64,000 nucleotides of DNA from Pandoraea capi (GTDB taxonomy: Bacteria; Pseudomonadota; Gammaproteobacteria; Burkholderiales; Burkholderiaceae). The DNA is taken from the NCBI RefSeq assembly GCF_902459735.1, contig NZ_CABPRV010000002.1:62001-126000 (forward strand). Reading direction: 5' to 3'. The notes under the pieces were generated by a model. It was not told where the DNA came from. It saw nothing but the letters and a program-made list of their open reading frames with translations, and made no database searches. The translations under genes were made by a program, and so were the position numbers. This document shows positions 1 through 7,895 of this stretch, one piece after another; the first letter of the stretch is position 1; every line of letters begins with the position of its first letter.

Positions 1-501
1 GGTGTCGCGCCCGACGCCGGTCCTGGCCTGACGTTCATCACCATGCCCGCGATCTTCGCGCAGATGCCGTTCGGCCATGCCGTCGCCATCGCCTTCTTCA
101 TGCTGCTGCTCTTCGCGGCGCTCACCTCAGCCGTCTCGTTGTTCGAGCCCGTGACAGCCTTCCTCATCGATGAGTATCAATGGCGTCGCGGTCCGGCGGT
201 CGTAGCCGTGTTCATCGCGACGTTCCTCTTCGGCGCGCCTGCCGCACTGTCCTTCGGCATCTGGTCGGATGTGCGAATTTTCGATCGGACGATTTTCGAT
301 CTGATGGACTACGTCACCGTTAACTTGCTGATGCCTGCCGGCGGCTTGTGCGTGGCGTTCTTCGTAGGGGCGCGCATCTGGCCGAAGGCGCGTACCGTGC
401 TCGAAGGCTCCCAGGCTCAGTGGTTCATTCCCCTGTGGCGGTTGCTGCTGCTCGTACTCACCCCGATCGCCATCTTCGGTGTCTGGTATCAGAGCCTCTG
501 A
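1..501 (+). CDS. Sodium-dependent transporter, SNF/NSS family (C-terminal part)
   Basis: The reading frame is open from base 1, so the gene begins before the window; only the last 166 residues are visible. They hold about four hydrophobic helices, with the stretch LTSAVSLFEPVTAFLIDE followed by further helices and a short basic/aromatic tail, as in the last helices of bacterial neurotransmitter:sodium symporter (SNF) homologues. The family imports amino acids or related solutes with Na+ in the inner membrane; the substrate cannot be told from this fragment. An internal ATG at 43 is only a methionine inside the protein. The stop codon runs directly into a 9-bp tandem repeat, and the gene converges on gor. 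Confidence 0.75.
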   Translation, partial: GVAPDAGPGLTFITMPAIFAQMPFGHAVAIAFFMLLLFAALTSAVSLFEPVTAFLIDEYQWRRGPAVVAVFIATFLFGAPAALSFGIWSDVRIFDRTIFDLMDYVTVNLLMPAGGLCVAFFVGARIWPKARTVLEGSQAQWFIPLWRLLLLVLTPIAIFGVWYQSL

Positions 502-544
502 CGTCTCTGACGTCTCTGACGTCTCTGATGCCTCTGAAGCCTCT
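500..544. repeat. 9-bp tandem repeat after the SNF transporter stop
   Basis: Five units of nine bases run head to tail: GACGTCTCT three times, then GATGCCTCT and GAAGCCTCT. The first unit overlaps the stop codon of the transporter gene. The array sits in the 156-bp gap between two convergent genes. No function is evident; it looks like a slippage-generated microsatellite. Confidence 0.8.
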
Positions 545-657
545 GGCGCATTCGGCGCATCACTGGCGTATTGCGGCGCTATGCAGAGATGCGCCAGAGG
601 TCATCGCAAGCCTCGTGCGGGACGCGTGCCTAGCACGCCAGCCCAGGGGCCCAGGCT

Positions 658-2019
658 TCAGGCGAACGGCGTGCGCATCGTCACCCACTCCTCGGCAGCG
701 GTCGGGTGCACGGCCAGCGTGCGGTCGAAGTCTGCCTTCGTGGCGCCCATCGAGAGCGCCACACCGAGCAACTGCACTTGCTCGCCCGCGTGATCTCCCA
801 CCATGTGCGCACCGACGATCTTGTCGGTTGCGCCATCCACCAGCAACTTCATCAGGATCTTCTCCTGACGGCCCGACAGCGTCGCCTTGAGCGGACGGAA
901 CGATGCCTTGAAGACTTTGAGCTGTGAGTACTGCGCACGGGCTTCGCTTTCCGTCAGTCCCACGACGCCGATTTCCGGGGTGCTGAACACCGCCGTCGGG
1001 ATCAGCTTGTGATCGACGCGCGTGGGTCGCTCGCCAAACACCGTGTCGGCAAACGCCTGACCCTCACGGATCGCCATCGGCGTGAGATTGACGCGATCGG
1101 TGACATCTCCCACCGCAAAAATCGACGGCACGTTCGTGCGCGAGAACTCATCGACGATGACCGCACCCTTGTCATTGAGCGCCACGCCACTGGCGGCCAG
1201 TCCGAGGCCTTGGGTGTAAGGCACACGTCCTGCTGCGCTCAGTAACACGTTGGCGTCATGCGCGCTGCCGTCGGAGAGGGTGATGCGCAATCGATCCTGA
1301 ATCTTCTCGGTACGCTCGATGGTGCGCTCGAGCAGGATCTCGATGCCACGTTCACGGTATGCCGCTTCGAGCGACGTACGGACTTCCTCGTCGAAGCCGC
1401 GCAGCAGGTGCGGCCCACGATGCACGACGGTGACCTTGGACCCCAACCCGGCGAACACGCCGGCGAATTCCAGCGCGATGTAACCGCCGCCGATGATCGT
1501 GATGCGCTCGGGCAGCGATTCGAGATGAAAGACCTCGTTGGAGGAGATGGCGTGCTCGCGGCCGACGAAGTGCGGCTGATCGGCCGGGCGTCCGCCGGTG
1601 GCGATCAGAATATGTCGCGCGGTAATGCGCTCGCCCGTCGCGGGCAGCACGACTGTGTGCGGGCCTTCGATCACGGCACGTGCGGCGACGAGTTCGGCGC
1701 CCGCGCGCTCCAGATTGGTCCGGTAGATGCCTTCGAGCCGCGCGATCTCCGCGTCTTTGCGAGCAATCAGCGTCTTCCAGTCGAACTTGGGCGAGGGGAC
1801 CTGCCAGCCGAATCCGGCGGCATCTTCGAATTCGTCGGCGAAGCGGCTTGCGTAGACGAGCAGCTTCTTCGGCACGCAACCGCGAATCACGCACGTGCCG
1901 CCAACGCGAAATTCCTCGGCCACTTTCACCCGGGCACCGTACTGCGCGGCCACGCGCGCGGCGCGCACGCCGCCCGAACCGGCGCCGATGACGAACAGAT
2001 CCACATCGAACTGGGACAT
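658..2019 (-). CDS. gor: Glutathione-disulfide reductase
   Basis: 453 residues, close to E. coli Gor (450). The enzyme reduces glutathione disulfide with NADPH through FAD, in the cytoplasm. Visible features: FAD-binding GAGSGG at residues 12-17; the redox disulfide in GGTCVIRGCVPKK (Cys43, Cys48); a second dinucleotide motif GGGYIALEFAG with downstream arginines in HRGPHLLR that favour NADPH; and the C-terminal active-site segment HPTAAEEWV carrying the His/Glu pair. I chose the ATG at 2019 because AAGGAG stands eight bases before it and the product begins MSQFDVDLFVIGAG; a longer open frame to 2205 adds residues unlike the family. It is transcribed alone, convergent with the SNF transporter. 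Confidence 0.93.
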   Translation of the reverse strand: MSQFDVDLFVIGAGSGGVRAARVAAQYGARVKVAEEFRVGGTCVIRGCVPKKLLVYASRFADEFEDAAGFGWQVPSPKFDWKTLIARKDAEIARLEGIYRTNLERAGAELVAARAVIEGPHTVVLPATGERITARHILIATGGRPADQPHFVGREHAISSNEVFHLESLPERITIIGGGYIALEFAGVFAGLGSKVTVVHRGPHLLRGFDEEVRTSLEAAYRERGIEILLERTIERTEKIQDRLRITLSDGSAHDANVLLSAAGRVPYTQGLGLAASGVALNDKGAVIVDEFSRTNVPSIFAVGDVTDRVNLTPMAIREGQAFADTVFGERPTRVDHKLIPTAVFSTPEIGVVGLTESEARAQYSQLKVFKASFRPLKATLSGRQEKILMKLLVDGATDKIVGAHMVGDHAGEQVQLLGVALSMGATKADFDRTLAVHPTAAEEWVTMRTPFA

Positions 2020-2553
2020 TGCTGACTCCTTTATGTCATTAGGCATATCGCACGGGCAGACACCGATTCGGCCTGCGTGCCGAGCCCTGTGCTTATCGCG
2101 TGGAGCGATTGTGCCAGAGACAAGCTCCCTACATCGGACGGCCCGGGGATTTTCAGAGACGTCCGATGCCGACGTCGGACGCCACCGGCATCCTGCGCCC
2201 GTCATAAGGCAAAACGCCCGTCAATCCGGGTTTTCGCACGGTCGTGCACTTTTGTTGACTCACATCAATGCGTCAGGCGAAACACCGGCCGACAATCGAA
2301 GGCGTCGAAAGTCGATCAACGTTTCACCGGCGCGCTCGGGCGAGGGCCCACAAGGCCTGGCTCGGGTGACGTCGATAATCAATCGCGGCTGCCGGATGTT
2401 TCTGAAATGAAACGTTTCTCGGAAATTTTTCGGACTTCACGCGAATGGCGGAATTAGAAGTGCATAAGAATCAACACGTTGTCTCTCGTGGTCCGAAATT
2501 TGCTGTGTTCTATACAGGACAGGCGGGACTCACCGCCGGCACACGAGGATGTC
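2020..2553. other. Intergenic region between gor and a secreted-protein gene
   Basis: 534 bases with no convincing gene; the open frames here have poor codon use and no family resemblance. It must hold the divergent promoters of gor (minus) and the following plus-strand gene. A 10-bp palindrome GAAACGTTTC lies at 2409-2418 and AT-rich sequence follows it up to about 2520. I see no strong consensus promoter. Confidence 0.5.
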
Positions 2554-3066
2554 ATGACGAAGTCGCTTATCCGCCTCATGGGCGCCATGTCGGCGCTGGC
2601 GTTGTTGTGTTGCTTCTGGATGACGGCATCGGCACATGCCGCCAATCCGCCGGGCGCTGCGAAACATTCCGGTGCACCGGTTGCGACGAAGTCCACAACC
2701 GCCAGCGCCGGGCACGGCGCCCGGCCGTCGCGGGCCGCGCGCGCGAAGCGTGCGGCCCGTGTCTCGGCCTATGCCCCGCCTGGCGCTCCACCCCCCGCGC
2801 TGATCGGGGTGGCGCCGGCGCCGTGGCGCGATGTGTTCGCGGAAGCGGGCGCATGGGCCGCCGATCCGGTCATCGTGAGCGGTCGGACGTTGAGCGGAAC
2901 ACTGGGCAACGCCGGGCTGACGTTCGGCGCGGACGGTCTGGTGACCGGGCCGCGCGCTGGCCTCACGGGGCTGTATCAGACCGTGTGGCAGCGTGCGTTG
3001 ACCAACCCCGTTCTGAGTACCCAACTCTTCGCCGGATCACCGGAATACTTCGGACTGCACTTCTAA
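2554..3066 (+). CDS. Small secreted protein of unknown function
   Basis: 170 residues. The N-terminus MTKSLIRLMGAMSALALL followed by a hydrophobic run and ASAHAA looks like a Sec signal peptide cleaved near residue 27, so the product is probably periplasmic or secreted. An Ala/Lys/Arg-rich low-complexity stretch (about 28-70) and a Pro-rich stretch (about 71-85) precede a C-terminal domain of roughly 80 residues ending LFAGSPEYFGLHF. I do not recognise the family. The ATG at 2554 has GAGG eight bases upstream; an earlier in-frame start at 2479 would bury the signal peptide inside the protein. It stands alone between gor and the DASS transporter. Confidence 0.65.
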   Translation: MTKSLIRLMGAMSALALLCCFWMTASAHAANPPGAAKHSGAPVATKSTTASAGHGARPSRAARAKRAARVSAYAPPGAPPPALIGVAPAPWRDVFAEAGAWAADPVIVSGRTLSGTLGNAGLTFGADGLVTGPRAGLTGLYQTVWQRALTNPVLSTQLFAGSPEYFGLHF

Positions 3067-3390
3067 ACGCTTCCCTCCGCGCATGCGGCGTTCATTGCCG
3101 CGCTCAACGTCACGCTCAACGCCACACTCAACGCCACACTCATCGCAACGTTGACCGGCTTGCGACATCTCGCGCGAACGCCGATCGCACGACACCTTCA
3201 CCCGGGTTCGTCGCTGCGCTCGTCATCGTCGCATCTGCGCGCCTATCGGGCCGCAAGGCCCACGGCGTCTGCCATTCCCTCGTGCTTGCCTCGCGAAGTT
3301 CAATGCGGTTAGGATTAACCCGCAGTTCAAGCGTGGCATTTCTCAAGACATGCCGACTGCCGGCATGCCATTCCGTTCTGGAGCCCCCTT
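3067..3390. other. Intergenic region with tandem repeat and inverted repeats before the DASS transporter
   Basis: 324 bases without a gene. A 12-bp tandem repeat occupies 3102-3149. Close to the next gene are two inverted repeats: GGTTA-GGAT-TAACC at 3307-3320, and CATGCCG-5 nt-CGGCATG at 3349-3367. Either could be an operator or leader hairpin for the transporter operon starting at 3391; no regulator gene is adjacent. Confidence 0.5.
3102..3149. repeat. 12-bp tandem repeat
   Basis: Four head-to-tail units: GCTCAACGTCAC, GCTCAACGCCAC, ACTCAACGCCAC, ACTCATCGCAAC. The units diverge towards the right end. No spacers, so it is not CRISPR-like. Confidence 0.8.
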
Positions 3391-4881
3391 ATGAGCACGC
3401 CTGACGTATCTGTGCAAAGCCCTCCCCAGAAGAAAGCGATTCCCATCGGACTGATTGCCGGCGTGATCGTGATGATTGCCGTGCTCCTGATTCCCATGCC
3501 CGACGACCTGCCGGTCGCGGGGCATCGCATGCTGGCGATTCTCGCCTTCGCCGTGGTCGTGTGGATTACCGAAGCCGTGTCGTACGAAGCGAGCGCCATC
3601 ATCATCACCTCGCTGATGGCTTTCCTCGTGGGCACGGCGCCTACGGTGCAGGACCCCAGTGTCGAATACGGCACCTCGCGCGCGATCAGCATGGCGCTCG
3701 CGGGTTTCTCCAATTCGGCGCTTGCACTGGTTGCCGGCGCGTTGTTCATCGCAGCGGCCATGACGCTCACCGGACTCGACCGGCGCATCGCCCTCGTCAC
3801 GCTCTCGAAGATCGGCACGAGTACGCGTCGCGTCATGATCGGCGCGGTCGCCGTCACCATCCTGCTCTCGCTCGTCGTTCCCAGTGCCACGGCCCGCAGC
3901 GCGTGTGTGGTGCCGATCATGATGGGGGTGATTGCTGCGTTCGGTGTCGACAAGCGTTCGAACATCGCGGCCGGTGTGATGATCATCGTGGCGCAGGCCA
4001 CCAGTATCTGGAACGTCGGGATTCAGACGGCTGCGGCGCAGAACCTGCTGACCGTCGGCTTCATGGACAAGATGCTCGGCGATCGCATCACGTGGGCAGA
4101 GTGGCTTGTGGCCGGTGTGCCGTGGGCCATCATCATGTCGGTGATCCTCGTGGTGCTGGTGCTCAAGATGATGCCGCCGGAGGCCGATGCCATCGCCGGC
4201 GGCAAGGAAGCGGTCGAAGCGCAACTGCGTGAGATGGGACCGATGACGAGCTCGCAAAAGCGTCTGCTTGCCGTGTCGATCGGGTTGTTGCTGTTCTGGG
4301 CGACGGAAGGCAAGCTGCATCGCTTCGATACGACGTCGGTCACTTACGTGGGCCTCGTCGTGCTGATGCTGCCGCGCTTCGGCGTGATGACGTGGAAGGA
4401 CGTGCAGTCGCGCATTCCCTGGGGCACGGTGATCGTGTTCGGTGTCGGTATCAGCCTGGGGACCGCGTTGCTCACGACGCAAGCTGGGCAGTGGCTGGGC
4501 AATCATGTGGTGGCGGCCACCGGCCTCGATTCGCTGCCGACGTTGTGGATCTTCGCGATTCTGGCGGCATTCCTCATTCTCATTCACCTCGGTTTCGCGA
4601 GCGCTACGGCGCTGACGTCGGCCATGCTGCCGATTCTGATCGCCGTGCTGCAAACCTTGCCGGGCGACTTCAACCGGCTTGGCATGACGATGCTGCTGGG
4701 CTTCACGGTCAGCTTCGGTTTCATCCTGCCGATCAATGCACCGCAAAACATGGTCTGTCTGGGCACCGATACGTTCACGGCGAAGCAGTTCGCGCGTGTC
4801 GGGATCGTGGTCACCATCGTCGGTTATGCGTTGCTGCTGGTCTTCGCCGCGACGTACTGGCGCTGGCTGGGCTGGCTGTAA
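3391..4881 (+). CDS. DASS/SLC13 family carboxylate transporter
   Basis: 496 residues with about a dozen membrane helices and almost no loops, matching the divalent anion:sodium symporter family (CitT/DIT1 type) in length and layout. The two half-repeats are recognisable: the first substrate/Na+ loop region reads VPSATARSACVVPIM (about residue 167-181), where relatives have an S-N-T signature, and the C-terminal counterpart reads LPINAPQNMVCLGTD. The family imports di- or tricarboxylates, or exchanges them, across the inner membrane. The downstream hydroxycarboxylate dehydrogenase, 30 bases after the stop, suggests that the substrate is a hydroxy acid. The start ATG at 3391 follows GGAG. The altered SNT motif means cation use may differ from characterised members. 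Confidence 0.85.
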   Translation: MSTPDVSVQSPPQKKAIPIGLIAGVIVMIAVLLIPMPDDLPVAGHRMLAILAFAVVVWITEAVSYEASAIIITSLMAFLVGTAPTVQDPSVEYGTSRAISMALAGFSNSALALVAGALFIAAAMTLTGLDRRIALVTLSKIGTSTRRVMIGAVAVTILLSLVVPSATARSACVVPIMMGVIAAFGVDKRSNIAAGVMIIVAQATSIWNVGIQTAAAQNLLTVGFMDKMLGDRITWAEWLVAGVPWAIIMSVILVVLVLKMMPPEADAIAGGKEAVEAQLREMGPMTSSQKRLLAVSIGLLLFWATEGKLHRFDTTSVTYVGLVVLMLPRFGVMTWKDVQSRIPWGTVIVFGVGISLGTALLTTQAGQWLGNHVVAATGLDSLPTLWIFAILAAFLILIHLGFASATALTSAMLPILIAVLQTLPGDFNRLGMTMLLGFTVSFGFILPINAPQNMVCLGTDTFTAKQFARVGIVVTIVGYALLLVFAATYWRWLGWL

Positions 4882-4911
4882 TTCCACGCGTGCGTTGAAC
4901 AAGGAGTCACA

Positions 4912-5964
4912 ATGCGAATCCCCCTGAAAGACGCCGTCGACTTCGGTAAGCAGCTATTGCTCGCGCAAGGCGTGCCCGACGATATCGCGCTTGACGTCGC
5001 CCAGCATCTCGTCGAGTCGGACCGCGTCGGCTATGCGAGCCACGGCCTCTCGATCCTGCCGACCTACCGAAAAGTGCTGGAGGATGGGCAGGTCAATCCC
5101 ACCGGACGCCCGAGCGTTCTCACCGATCATGGCAACCTGTTGCTGTACGAAGGCAATCGCGGTTTTGGCCAGCACGTCGGCAAGTTCGTCGTCGAGCATG
5201 CCATTGCACGCGCTTTCGACAAAGGCGTTGCGATCCTGACACTGCGCAACAGCCACCATCTGGGGCGCATGGGCCAGTACGGCGAGATGGCTGCGCATCA
5301 GGGATTGGTGTTCATGGCGTTCACGAACGTGACGAACCGCCAGCCGATGGTCGCGCCGTTCGGCGGCAGCGAACCGCGTCTGACGACCAACCCGCTGTGC
5401 TTTGCCGGTCCGCTGCCGAATAACCGTCCGCCGCTCGTGGTCGATATGGCGACGAGCGCCATTGCGATCAACAAGGCGCGGGTGCTGGCCGCCGAAGGCA
5501 AGCAGGCGCCGCCGGGGTCGTTGATCGACGGCTACGGAAACCCGAGCGCCGATCCGAACGCGCTCTTCACGGAACCGTTCGGGGCTCTGTTGCCGTTCGG
5601 CGGACATAAAGGTTATGCGCTGGGCATCGTGACGGAGTTGCTGGCGGGCGTGCTCTCGGGCGGCGGTACGATCCAGCCTGAGCATCCGCGCGCCGGGGTG
5701 GCGACGAACAACATGTTCGCCATCGTGCTCAATCCGCAGGTCGACTTCGCTGCGACATGGCGCTCGCATGAAGTGGAGGCGTTCATCGATTATTTGACGT
5801 CGTGCCCGCCGCAGCCCGGTTTTGATCGGGTGCAGTATCCGGGCGAGTACGAGGCGGATAATCGCAAGAAGCATCATGATCACGTCGATCTCACGCCGCC
5901 GATCTGGGAGTCGCTGCTGAAAATGGCGACGGACCTTGGCGTGGCGACACCGCGTACGTTGTAA
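4912..5964 (+). CDS. Ldh2-family NAD(P)-dependent hydroxycarboxylate dehydrogenase (YbiC-like)
   Basis: 350 residues of the malate/L-lactate dehydrogenase type 2 family, an NAD(P)-linked fold distinct from classical LDH. Recognisable blocks: SHGLSILPTY (about 39-48), the catalytic-region NSHHLGRMGQYGEMA (about 113-127), PMVAPFGGSEPRLTTNP, the nucleotide segment VVDMATSAIAINKARV, FGGHKGYALGIVTELLAG, and YPGEYE near the end. The order and spacing fit E. coli YbiC/HcxB, which acts on small 2-hydroxyacids; substrate here is an inference. It begins 30 bases after the DASS transporter with AAGGAG seven bases before the ATG, so the two form an uptake-and-oxidation operon. Confidence 0.85.
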   Translation: MRIPLKDAVDFGKQLLLAQGVPDDIALDVAQHLVESDRVGYASHGLSILPTYRKVLEDGQVNPTGRPSVLTDHGNLLLYEGNRGFGQHVGKFVVEHAIARAFDKGVAILTLRNSHHLGRMGQYGEMAAHQGLVFMAFTNVTNRQPMVAPFGGSEPRLTTNPLCFAGPLPNNRPPLVVDMATSAIAINKARVLAAEGKQAPPGSLIDGYGNPSADPNALFTEPFGALLPFGGHKGYALGIVTELLAGVLSGGGTIQPEHPRAGVATNNMFAIVLNPQVDFAATWRSHEVEAFIDYLTSCPPQPGFDRVQYPGEYEADNRKKHHDHVDLTPPIWESLLKMATDLGVATPRTL

Positions 5965-6098
5965 GTGAGTGAGGCACGGTTTGCGCCGTGTCCGCTCGAT
6001 GCAGTCCCTACGATAGACACGGCGCAGTGACAGCGCCGCAGCAGGTTCAGGCGATGCCCGCCCGTCCTTGGCGGCGCATTGCAGGGAGAAGTGAATAC

Positions 6099-6524
6099 AT
6101 GGCTTTACTCAAGGTGGACGTCGTTAGCACCGAGCGGTCGATTTTCTCGGGCGAGGCACGATTTGTCGAGGTGCCGGGCTCGGCAGGTGAGCTGGGAGTG
6201 CTCCCCGGGCATACGCCATTGCTCTCGGGGGTGCGCCCGGGTACGGTGCGAATCGAAGGGTCCGATGGCACCGAAACGTTTCTGTACATCGCGGGCGGCT
6301 TCGTCGAAATCCAGCCGGATCGAGTGACGGTGCTGGCCGACACGGCGATGCGCGCCGACAGTCTCGATCAGGCGCGAGCCGAGCGAGCGCGCGAGGCCGC
6401 CGCTGTGTTGCTCGAAAAGCAGACGGGCGACATCGACTACGCGAAGGCACAGGCCGAACTGGCCGAAGCCGTGGCTCAGTTGCAGGCCATCCGGCGCTTG
6501 CGCAAGCACAAGGAATCGCGCTGA
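6099..6524 (+). CDS. atpC: Orphan F1F0 ATP synthase epsilon subunit
   Basis: 141 residues, the normal length for the epsilon subunit, with the full beta-sandwich ([20 protein letters not shown], then [20 protein letters not shown]) and the C-terminal helical hairpin (about 88-141) that can inhibit ATPase activity. In a working synthase epsilon sits at the foot of the gamma stalk. No other atp gene lies near; the neighbours are a dehydrogenase and a terminator, so this is probably a second copy outside the main operon. The ATG at 6099 has GGGAGAA nine bases upstream; a longer frame from 5988 has no epsilon-like sequence. Function could be in a paralogous ATPase, in regulation of the main enzyme, or lost; the reading frame looks intact. 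Confidence 0.88.
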   Translation: MALLKVDVVSTERSIFSGEARFVEVPGSAGELGVLPGHTPLLSGVRPGTVRIEGSDGTETFLYIAGGFVEIQPDRVTVLADTAMRADSLDQARAERAREAAAVLLEKQTGDIDYAKAQAELAEAVAQLQAIRRLRKHKESR

Positions 6525-6536
6525 GCGTATTTCGTC

Positions 6537-6562
6537 GACGGGCCTTGGCGCCAAGGCCCGTC
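6537..6562 (+). terminator. Perfect palindrome, probable terminator of the atpC copy
   Basis: Two 13-base arms (GACGGGCCTTGGC and its exact complement) meet with no spacer, giving an 11-bp GC-rich stem with a GCGC loop in RNA, 12 bases after the stop codon. The T-tract that would complete an intrinsic terminator is weak (ATCCCTT). Confidence 0.6.
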
Positions 6563-6817
6563 ATCCCTTCGGCGTAAGTTCTCGCCCCTCCGCCCACGAT
6601 CATCGGGACGACCTGTCTCGTCGTCTCTCTCGTCTTCCCGCAGGACCCTCCCATCAACGAATTCCGTCGCGATGCCCGAATGGCATTCGACGGGTCTTTG
6701 CGCGACCCCAGCGCCCGAACCTGAGCGCCGCACCCCCCGACGCGGGGCGGCGAGTGCGCGACATCCGCGCGCCCATGCCGGTGCAACCGCATGAGGTAAA
6801 CCCTGAAACGATTCAGC

Positions 6818-6846
6818 TTGCACCATTTTTTTGAACTCACTATATT
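6818..6846 (+). promoter_or_regulatory. Sigma70-type promoter of the crotonase/ABC/CoA-ligase operon
   Basis: TTGCAC at 6818-6823 and TATATT at 6841-6846 are separated by exactly 17 bases. Transcription would start near 6853, at the left edge of a perfect inverted repeat, about 110 bases before the first ATG. Confidence 0.6.
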
Positions 6847-6856
6847 TCTTTCAAAT

Positions 6857-6883
6857 AACAGTTATTGCACTGAGATAACTGTT
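6857..6883. promoter_or_regulatory. Perfect inverted repeat, probable operator
   Basis: Nine-base arms AACAGTTAT and ATAACTGTT flank a nine-base spacer. It lies just downstream of the -10 element, where a bound repressor would block transcription. Part of it (GTTATTGCA, three bases, AGATA) recurs at 13665-13681 before the IclR gene, which makes that IclR protein the likely ligand. Confidence 0.6.
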
Positions 6884-6962
6884 TAGCGAAAAATGCGTTG
6901 ACCGCATTGTCGTCATCTCAATGCACGCGTGATGTCCACGCGTCGATGTCCATGGAGTTCAA

Positions 6963-7763
6963 ATGAGCGAGACCGCAAAGCAAACGGAACAGGAAGTTCT
7001 CTTTACGCAGGTCGGCAAGGTTGCCGTCATCACGTTGAATCGCCCGCAGGCGCTCAACGCCTGGACTATCGCCATGCGCGAGCTGATCATCGATGCGCTC
7101 CAGCGCTTCAATGCCGATGACAACGTGGCGGCGGTGATCATGACCGGCGCGGGCCGCGCCTTCTCGGCCGGGCAGGATCTGGCCGAAGCGAAGCACTTCG
7201 ACGGCGATACCGCCATCGAGTGGATCAAGGGCTGGGAGCATTACTACGACGTGATTCGCAGCCTGAAGAAGCCGCTGGTGATGGCGCTCAACGGCACCGC
7301 CGCCGGCTCGGCCTTCCAGGTCTCGCTGCTCGGTGATATCCGCGTGGGCCATCCGGGCGTGCGCATGGGGCAGCCGGAGATCAATGCCGGCATCGCCAGC
7401 ACGACCGGTCCGTGGATCATGAACCACATGCTGGGCCTGTCGCGCACCATCGAACTCACGCTGACGGGCCGTCTGATGGAGGCCGACGAGAGCCATCGTC
7501 TGGGCCTGATCCATCACCTCGTGCCGGAAGACAAAGTGTTCGAAAAGGCACTCGAGATCGCGACTGAACTCGCCGAGAAGCCGCCGGTGGCCATGCGTCT
7601 GGACAAACAACGCTTCCGTGAAATGACCGAAGGCACGTTCCAGGACGCGATCGAAGCCGGCATGCGCATCCAGCGCGAGTCGTACGAATCGGGTGAACCG
7701 GCGCGCATGATGGCCGCCTTCTTCGCCAAGCGCGCCGCGAAGGCCGAGGCAGCGAAGGCCTGA
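6963..7763 (+). CDS. Enoyl-CoA hydratase/isomerase (crotonase) family protein
   Basis: 266 residues with the crotonase fold. The oxyanion-hole segments are AFSAGQDL (67-74) and NGTAAGSAF (110-118). Of the two glutamates used by true hydratases, the second is kept (Glu139 in GQPEINAGI) but the first position is Gln119. That pattern fits a crotonase-superfamily enzyme that is not a classic beta-oxidation hydratase, for example an isomerase, dehydratase, decarboxylase or hydrolase of an acyl-CoA. It is the first gene of an apparent operon with an ABC importer and an acyl-CoA ligase, so it probably acts on the CoA thioester of the imported compound. The start ATG at 6963 follows GGAG (6955-6958). 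The CaiC/CaiD carnitine pair is a possible analogue. Confidence 0.85.
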   Translation: MSETAKQTEQEVLFTQVGKVAVITLNRPQALNAWTIAMRELIIDALQRFNADDNVAAVIMTGAGRAFSAGQDLAEAKHFDGDTAIEWIKGWEHYYDVIRSLKKPLVMALNGTAAGSAFQVSLLGDIRVGHPGVRMGQPEINAGIASTTGPWIMNHMLGLSRTIELTLTGRLMEADESHRLGLIHHLVPEDKVFEKALEIATELAEKPPVAMRLDKQRFREMTEGTFQDAIEAGMRIQRESYESGEPARMMAAFFAKRAAKAEAAKA

Positions 7764-7895
7764 CGTCGACGTCCATTCCAGAAGAGATCGTCATCGAATG
7801 AAGTGCTGTCACGGTGCGCCGCCAGTGAGCGCGTACCGTGGCGAACCACACAGGGCATGCGCGGCGCGCCTGTCCACTGCAAAGCGGAGTTTCTT

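Larger units (their letters stand above)
6563..6962. other. Regulatory region before the crotonase operon
   Basis: 400 bases with no gene. The first 240 bases are GC-rich and featureless to me. From about 6820 the sequence becomes AT-rich and holds a promoter and an inverted repeat, listed separately. Confidence 0.6.

Noticed and set aside
3102-3149. Possible short CRISPR-like array
   Set aside because: The 12-bp units are directly joined with no spacers and diverge progressively; this is a plain tandem repeat.
3343-4902. Long minus-strand open frame (519 codons) opposite the DASS transporter
   Set aside because: It is His/Arg/Asp-rich without domains, a mirror artefact of the GC-rich membrane-protein gene on the plus strand.
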